Shown: positions 6,947-11,242 of the stretch, in pieces | Position numbering within the stretch: position 1 is the first letter of the stretch | Layout: every line of letters begins with the position of its first letter | NCBI GenBank assembly: GCA_003249585.1 | Contig: QKIM01000358.1 | Span: 1 to 11,242 of the forward strand | Length of the DNA stretch: 11,242 bases | Reading direction: 5' to 3' | Origin: Deltaproteobacteria bacterium | Lineage (GTDB): Bacteria > Myxococcota_A > Polyangia > HGW-17 | Notes under the pieces: generated by a model | What the model was told of the DNA's origin: nothing | Database searches by the model: none | The model's input: only the letters and a program-made list of their open reading frames with translations | Program-made: the position numbers and the translations under genes

Positions 6947-8374
6947 ATGTATTTCAACACGGTCGGCTACATCTACTTTTTCGGCCTCGTCTTTTTCGCG
7001 TCGTGGCTGCTGCGCAACCGCCTGGCTTTCAGGCATCTCCTCCTGTTCGCCAGCAGCCTCTTCTTCTACTCCGTGTGGAACCCCAGCTACCTGCCCCTGA
7101 TCCTGGGGTCCGTTCTGCTGACCTGGGAGAGCGGCCGGAGGATCTCCCGGGCCACCAGTGAAAGGACCAGGAAGTTCTGGCTGTTGGTAGGGGTGAGCGG
7201 GAGCCTCGGGGTGCTGGGGTTCTTCAAGTACGGCACCTTCACCGTGTCCTCACTGGAGATGTTCCTGAGCTGGCTGGGTTGGGAGGGACACCTGGAGCTG
7301 GGGATCCTTCGAAAGCTCGCCCTGCCCGTGGGCATCTCCTTCTATGTCTTCCAGACCCTCAGTTATACCATTGATGTGTATCGAAAAAAACTCGAACACG
7401 AGCGGTCGCTGCTCGACTACGCCCTCTATGTCTCCTTCTTCCCCCAGCTTGTGGCGGGCCCCATCGTGCGTGCCACGGACTTCCTCCCACAGCTCAAGCG
7501 TCCGGCCATCCTCACGGATGAGCAGTACGCCTTCGGGGTGACGCTCATCCTCTTCGGGCTCTTCAAGAAAGTCGTCATCGCCGACTATATCGCCCTCAAC
7601 CTTGTGGAACGGGTCTTTGACGCGCCCCGGATGATGTCCTCCCTGGAGGTGATCGCCGGCATCTATGGCTACACGCTGCAGATCTACTGCGACTTCTCGG
7701 CCTATTCCGATATCGCCATCGGGAGTGCCGCCCTGCTGGGCTTCACGCTCACCAAGAACTTCGACTCCCCCTTCAAGTCCCGGAACCTCTCGGAATTCTG
7801 GAAGCGGTGGCATATCTCCCTCTCTTCGTGGCTGCGGGACTACCTGTACATCAGCATGGGTGGATCGCGCAACGATCGGCCCTGGAAGACGCATCGGAAC
7901 CTGATGATCACCATGCTCCTCGGGGGGCTGTGGCACGGGCCCTCCTGGAACTTCGTCTTCTGGGGGTTCCTCCACGGACTGGGGCTCCTGGTCACCCACC
8001 TGCTGGGTGTGCGGCGGGCGCCGTCCGAGGGCCAGAGCCGCTGGCGCGGGCTGCTGGGGATCCTTTTCACCTTCCACTTCGTGGTCTTTGCGTTTATCTT
8101 CTTTAGAGCCCCGACCTTCGACCGGGCCTGGCTGGTCCTGTCGCAGCTCGGCGAGCTCACCTTCACGGCGAAGAACCTCCCCTTCACGGTGCTCCTCGCC
8201 ATGGCCACGGGGTTCGCCCTCCATTTTTCGCCCGATTCCTGGGGCGAGCTGGTGAAGAAGGGGTTCCAGCGCGCTCCCTCCTACGTCCAGGTCGCGATCC
8301 TGACGGGATTCGCCCTGGCGCTCCAGAAGGTGGCCACCTCAGATGTCGTGCCCTTCATCTACTTCCAATTCTGA
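6947..8374 (+). CDS. MBOAT-family O-acyltransferase (AlgI/PatA type)
   Basis: A 475-residue polytopic inner-membrane protein of normal family length. AGGAGG at 6931-6936 precedes the ATG, and the start lies one base after the SGNH stop. The characteristic segments appear in order: GFFKYG, LPVGISFYVFQTLSYTIDVY, FFPQLVAGPI, YCDFSAYSDIAIG, then SEFWKRWHISLSSWLRDYLY with His289, and GGLWHGPSWNF with the presumed catalytic His330. AlgI and PatA take acetyl groups from a cytoplasmic donor and pass them to a periplasmic SGNH partner; assigning that role here is inference from sequence and neighbour. The acyl group cannot be told from sequence, and acetyl is the usual one. The C-terminus overlaps the next gene by 32 bases. 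Confidence 0.93.
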   Translation: MYFNTVGYIYFFGLVFFASWLLRNRLAFRHLLLFASSLFFYSVWNPSYLPLILGSVLLTWESGRRISRATSERTRKFWLLVGVSGSLGVLGFFKYGTFTVSSLEMFLSWLGWEGHLELGILRKLALPVGISFYVFQTLSYTIDVYRKKLEHERSLLDYALYVSFFPQLVAGPIVRATDFLPQLKRPAILTDEQYAFGVTLILFGLFKKVVIADYIALNLVERVFDAPRMMSSLEVIAGIYGYTLQIYCDFSAYSDIAIGSAALLGFTLTKNFDSPFKSRNLSEFWKRWHISLSSWLRDYLYISMGGSRNDRPWKTHRNLMITMLLGGLWHGPSWNFVFWGFLHGLGLLVTHLLGVRRAPSEGQSRWRGLLGILFTFHFVVFAFIFFRAPTFDRAWLVLSQLGELTFTAKNLPFTVLLAMATGFALHFSPDSWGELVKKGFQRAPSYVQVAILTGFALALQKVATSDVVPFIYFQF

Positions 8375-9038
8375 TCGCTGGTGCCCACGCGGCCGTCTGG
8401 TGGTGATCCTGGTATTATGGGCATTGGGACTGGGTGCCTGCCGATCCCGGCCAGAGGTCCTCTCGTCCCCCTTCACGGATACCTTCGATGCACCCTTTCT
8501 GGGGAAGCACTGGCACGACACCATCGGCCGGTATACGGTTATCGACGGCCGGCTCAACATCAGCGGCGGTTACAACCATCCCCTCTGGCTCAAGTACCCG
8601 CTGCCTGTGGACGTGGATGTGGAGTTCGATGCCATGAGCCTCACCAAGGACGGGGATATCAAGGTGGAGCTCTTCGGGGACGGACACTCCTACGCCTTCA
8701 ACCGGGGCGCCTATGTGGCCACCGGATATGTCCTGTGCATGGGGGGGTGGGGCAACACCAAGACCTTCATCGCACGACAGGCGGAGCACGCCAAGAACCT
8801 CCTGTTCACCCTCAAGGAGAAGGTGGAGATCGGGAAGATGCACCACTTCAGGATAGAGAGTCGGCGGGAGGGGAAGGACCTGGTCATCAACTGGTTCATC
8901 GACTCAAAACAGGTGCTCTCCATGCGGGATCGTCACCCTCTGTACGGTCCGAGGAACCGCTGGTTCGGGTTCACCAACTGGGCCTCGGACGTGTGGTTCG
9001 ACAACCTGAAGATCATCCCTGTCGGGAGGACGCCATGA
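8343..9038 (+). CDS. Lipoprotein with probable concanavalin-like jelly-roll domain
   Basis: A 231-residue protein starting at ATG 8343 inside the MBOAT gene, with AAGGTGG at 8327-8333 upstream. A GTG at 8400 is an alternative start but would leave almost no basic n-region. The N-terminus has Arg residues, a hydrophobic stretch (VVILVLWALGLG) and a lipobox L-G-A-C with Cys33. The following Arg-Ser is not an inner-membrane retention signal, so outer-membrane localisation is likely. The mature part begins FTDTFDAPFLGKHWH and ends SDVWFDNLKIIPV, with alternating strands, the pattern of LamG/DUF1080-like beta-sandwich domains that often bind or cleave glycans. I see no glycoside hydrolase catalytic motif, so binding or structure is more likely. 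Its stop TGA overlaps the etfB start as ATGA, implying translational coupling. Confidence 0.8.
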   Translation: MSCPSSTSNSDRWCPRGRLVVILVLWALGLGACRSRPEVLSSPFTDTFDAPFLGKHWHDTIGRYTVIDGRLNISGGYNHPLWLKYPLPVDVDVEFDAMSLTKDGDIKVELFGDGHSYAFNRGAYVATGYVLCMGGWGNTKTFIARQAEHAKNLLFTLKEKVEIGKMHHFRIESRREGKDLVINWFIDSKQVLSMRDRHPLYGPRNRWFGFTNWASDVWFDNLKIIPVGRTP

Positions 9039-9868
9039 AGATCCTCGTGACCCTCAAGCCCGTCCCCGATCCTGAGCAGCCCTTTGCGCTGACCGGCGGG
9101 CGTTTCGACTTCTCCGGCGCTGGGATCATCACCAACCCCTTCGACGAATACGCCCTGGAGACGGCGCTGAGGCTCACCGACGTCCTCGAGGGGGGGAAGC
9201 CCGTGCGTGGTCCCGCGGAGATCGTGGCCATCTCCATGGGAGAGGCCGCCGCCTGCCACAAGGTCCTCAAGCGGGCCCTCGGGCTCGGGGTGAACCGCGT
9301 GATCCACGTCGAGGCGAAGGAGGCGCAACTGGACTTTTCCGTGGTCGCCGAGATTCTGCGGGGGGTTGTCGAGATCGAGAAGCCGGATCTGATCCTCATG
9401 GGGAAGCAGTCCGTTGATGGGGACGGAGGGATCGTGCCCGGCTATCTGGCCGGTCTTCTGGGATTACCGCAGATCACCGCCGCTACGGCCATCGTCGAGC
9501 GTCCGGACTCGCTGGAGATCGAGCGGGAGATCGAGGGTGGGACCGAGGTCAAGACGATCACCCTGCCCGCGGTGGTCTCCGTGGATCTGCGGGTGGGCGC
9601 ACCTGTATCCGTCACGACCCTCGTCATGGGAGAGGCGCACCCCTGGGCCGAGGGGCCAAGATACCCCTCCATCAGGGGCATGCTCAAGACCCGCAGCGCC
9701 CTCATCCCGCCGGTGGATCCCACGGTCTATACCAATGTCTTGTCCCTGGCGATCGTGGAAGACGGGTCTCGGCTGCCGGCTCCCCGTGGCGGCGGCGTCC
9801 TTTTGGAGGATGTCGAGGCGCTGGTCGAGGTTCTGCGCCCCTATCTGACCGAAGGAGAAGGACAATGA
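9035..9868 (+). CDS. etfB: Electron transfer flavoprotein, beta subunit
   Basis: A 277-residue protein (usual length 250-280). The ATG at 9035 overlaps the previous stop as ATGA, with GGGAGGA upstream at 9024-9030. Family landmarks: N-terminal MKILVTLKPVPDP; TNPFDEYALETALRL (34-47); GKQSVDGD (123-130), the adenine-nucleotide binding loop; LLGLPQ; LPAVVSVDLR (178-186); and GPRYPSIRGML (207-217). EtfB binds AMP, or a second FAD in bifurcating types, and holds the partner-recognition loop. ETF carries electrons from flavin dehydrogenases, typically acyl-CoA dehydrogenases, to ETF:quinone oxidoreductase. The loop after GKQSVDGD reads GGIVPG, where many group II proteins have TAQVGP, so the nucleotide contact is altered. 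The dehydrogenase and quinone oxidoreductase are not in this window. Confidence 0.95.
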   Translation: MKILVTLKPVPDPEQPFALTGGRFDFSGAGIITNPFDEYALETALRLTDVLEGGKPVRGPAEIVAISMGEAAACHKVLKRALGLGVNRVIHVEAKEAQLDFSVVAEILRGVVEIEKPDLILMGKQSVDGDGGIVPGYLAGLLGLPQITAATAIVERPDSLEIEREIEGGTEVKTITLPAVVSVDLRVGAPVSVTTLVMGEAHPWAEGPRYPSIRGMLKTRSALIPPVDPTVYTNVLSLAIVEDGSRLPAPRGGGVLLEDVEALVEVLRPYLTEGEGQ

Positions 9869-10797
9869 CCGATATCCTGATCCTCCTTGAAGGCAGCGAA
9901 GATGGTCTCAACCCCCTGAGCCTGCGGGCGGTGAGTGCCGTTCGGGGCCTGGGCGGAACGGTCGCCGGGATCCTCGTCGGCGGATCTCCCGCTGCGCTCG
10001 AGGCCGCCCGGAGCCACGTTCCTGATCTGGTTGAACTCATCATCCCAGGAAATCTGGTTGCGGAGGCCGTGGCGCCGGCCCTGGCCGAGCTCATGACCCT
10101 GCGAGGATGTCGCCTGCTTGTTGCCGCGGCGACGGCTCTCTCCCGTGATGTCCTACCGCGCACGGCGGCCTTGGCCAAGGCCTCCTTCCTCTCCAACGTG
10201 AGGGCCCTCGACTCCGTTTCGGAGGGGACTCGCGCGGTCCTCGCCGGAAAGGGGCTGGTTTCGGTCCGTGCGCTCAGAGAGGTCTGTATAGCCATTGTCG
10301 AACCGTCGGCTTTTCCCGTGGCCGAGATCCTGGACCAGCAGTCCACCGTTGCCCGTCACGAGGGTCACGAGGCGGCCGGCGTTCTCTCGGTGACCCGCAG
10401 GACCCTGCGCCGAGAGGGACCGTCACTGACCGATGCGGCCGTCGTCATCGGCGTCGGCAGGGGGATTGGCGTGACCACCTCACTGCCCGAGCCTGTCGCC
10501 ACCCTGGCCTCGCTCCTCGGCGCCGCCGTAGGTGGGACCCGGGCAACCTGTGACAGCGGGCTCTTCCCGGGGGATCTGCAGATCGGACAGACGGGTCGGA
10601 TCATCGCTCCGGAGTGCTATCTTGCCCTGGGGATCTCCGGGGCCGTTCAGCATGTGGCCGGAATCCGCGGCGCGAAGGTCATCGTCGCCCTCGACAAGAA
10701 CGAGCTGGCACCGATATTTGAAACCGCGGACTATGGCCTCGTGGGCACCTGGGAGACCATCGTGCCCCGACTGGTGGAGCTGCTGCGCTCCAAATGA
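9865..10797 (+). CDS. etfA: Electron transfer flavoprotein, alpha subunit
   Basis: A 310-residue protein of typical length. Its ATG overlaps the etfB stop as ATGA, with GAAGGAGAAGGA upstream, so the subunits should be made together. Residues about 1-180 form the N-terminal Rossmann-like domain. The C-terminal FAD domain is clear: GVGRGIG (196-202), GGTRATCDSG with the conserved Arg226 (223-232), QIGQTGR (239-245), GISGAVQH (256-263) and TADYGLVG (287-294). Compared with the ETF alpha signature, the Leu/Ile before Tyr is Cys251, and the conserved Asn of the AIN motif is Asp277 (reads ALD). In human ETF the equivalent Asn is a FAD contact, so flavin properties may differ. There is no ferredoxin extension. 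It is the last gene of the run and converges on mglA. Confidence 0.95.
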   Translation: MTDILILLEGSEDGLNPLSLRAVSAVRGLGGTVAGILVGGSPAALEAARSHVPDLVELIIPGNLVAEAVAPALAELMTLRGCRLLVAAATALSRDVLPRTAALAKASFLSNVRALDSVSEGTRAVLAGKGLVSVRALREVCIAIVEPSAFPVAEILDQQSTVARHEGHEAAGVLSVTRRTLRREGPSLTDAAVVIGVGRGIGVTTSLPEPVATLASLLGAAVGGTRATCDSGLFPGDLQIGQTGRIIAPECYLALGISGAVQHVAGIRGAKVIVALDKNELAPIFETADYGLVGTWETIVPRLVELLRSK

Positions 10798-10815
10798 GCA
10801 TCCCTCCCTGCATCG

Positions 10816-10834
10816 TTCATTGTCGAGCAATGAA
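10816..10834. terminator. Short hairpin between etfA and mglA
   Basis: TTCATTG (10816-10822) and CAATGAA (10828-10834) form a perfect 7-bp stem with a 5-base loop in the 39-base gap between the convergent genes. The stem is A/T-rich and no T-run follows on either strand beyond a few bases, so it is only a weak candidate for a bidirectional terminator. Confidence 0.3.
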
Positions 10835-10836
10835 AA

Positions 10837-11242
10837 TCAGCGGCGTTTCTTGAGTTCGAGGAGGACCAGCTTGGCGACGGCCTTGAGGGTAGTGAAAACC
10901 CCTTCACCAGAGACGGCCACGGCAGAGAAGTCGGGGACGTTGGTGGGGTTGAGCAGGGGCTTGAGCTCCTCGATGGGAGCGGCGTTGGGGAGATCCTGCT
11001 TGTTGTACTGCACCACGTAGGGTAGCTTGTCGAGATCGAAACCGTGATCCTCGAGGTTCTCACGGAGGTTGTCGAGAGACTCGAGGTTCGCCTCCATACG
11101 TTCCACCTGGGAATCGGCGACGAAGACGACGCCGTCGACCCCCTTGAGGATCAGTTTGCGGGAGGCGTCATAGAACACCTGGCCCGGCACTGTGTACAGG
11201 TGGAATCGCGTCTTGAAACCGTGGATGTCGCCCATGCTCAAG
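10837..11242 (-). CDS. mglA: MglA-family small Ras-like GTPase, N-terminus beyond the window
   Basis: The frame is open to the right edge and holds the last 135 residues of a protein usually about 195 long. The missing part contains the P-loop and switch I. Visible landmarks are GFKTRFHLYTVPGQVFYDASR, in which the G3 motif has TVPG in place of the usual DxxG, a hallmark of MglA; LKGVDGVVFVADSQ; and the G4 motif NKQD. The match to Myxococcus MglA is close as I recall it. MglA sets front-rear polarity for gliding and type IV pilus motility, switched by the GAP MglB. In Myxococcus mglB lies directly upstream of mglA, which here would be off the right edge. The C-terminus ends LELKKRR. It is convergent with etfA. 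Confidence 0.93.
   Translation of the reverse strand, partial: LSMGDIHGFKTRFHLYTVPGQVFYDASRKLILKGVDGVVFVADSQVERMEANLESLDNLRENLEDHGFDLDKLPYVVQYNKQDLPNAAPIEELKPLLNPTNVPDFSAVAVSGEGVFTTLKAVAKLVLLELKKRR

Noticed and set aside
7250..8224. Long minus-strand open frame opposite the MBOAT gene
   Set aside because: It mirrors a clearly recognised MBOAT gene and is rich in Glu, Gly, Pro and Arg with no fold-like pattern.
8381..9034. Upstream extension of the etfB frame through the lipoprotein gene
   Set aside because: It is only an open frame in GC-rich sequence. EtfB homology begins at the ATG at 9035, and the lipoprotein frame is the coding one there.
1..11242. CRISPR arrays, tRNA/rRNA genes, insertion sequences or phage genes
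   Set aside because: Looked for regularly spaced repeats, conserved RNA cores, transposase or integrase motifs and long terminal inverted repeats; none were seen.

Overview
The window is GC-rich, tightly packed bacterial DNA, and the gene content points to a deltaproteobacterial, probably Myxococcota-like, lineage. The strongest marker is the C-terminal two thirds of an MglA-type small GTPase at the right edge. Supporting signs are an LRV/HEAT-like conserved protein of a kind I associate with these bacteria, a two-TM HAMP-like protein with no output domain, and an SGNH/MBOAT pair. No rRNA, tRNA, CRISPR array, transposase or phage gene is visible. The assignment rests on recognition of sequence patterns, not on a search.

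Layout. (1) Positions 1-3318, plus strand: the end of a probable outer-membrane beta-barrel gene, a conserved alpha-helical repeat protein, and a five-TM protein with a C-terminal TlpA-like thioredoxin domain. The genes are 11 and 21 bases apart, so they are probably one operon. (2) Positions 3356-5110, minus strand: a secreted HEAT-repeat protein followed 12 bases later by a membrane protein with HAMP-like features and five tandem 11-residue repeats in its periplasmic part. (3) Positions 5111-5463: a 353-base divergent intergenic region, the only sizeable non-coding stretch, holding two short-range 8-bp perfect inverted repeats. (4) Positions 5464-10797, plus strand: five genes in a continuous run: a membrane-anchored SGNH hydrolase/transferase, an MBOAT O-acyltransferase (AlgI/PatA type), a lipoprotein with a probable jelly-roll domain, then the beta and alpha subunits of an electron transfer flavoprotein. 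The MBOAT and lipoprotein genes overlap by 32 bases, and the lipoprotein/etfB and etfB/etfA junctions are ATGA overlaps. (5) Positions 10837-11242, minus strand: partial mglA, convergent with etfA.

How the genes work together. The SGNH plus MBOAT pair is the known architecture for exporting acetyl (or acyl) groups across the inner membrane and placing them on a periplasmic glycan (peptidoglycan or exopolysaccharide). The lipoprotein is a plausible outer-membrane or glycan-binding partner. Why an electron transfer flavoprotein, normally tied to acyl-CoA dehydrogenation, is translationally linked to this module is the most interesting open question here. Both ETF subunits also depart from family consensus at cofactor-binding positions.
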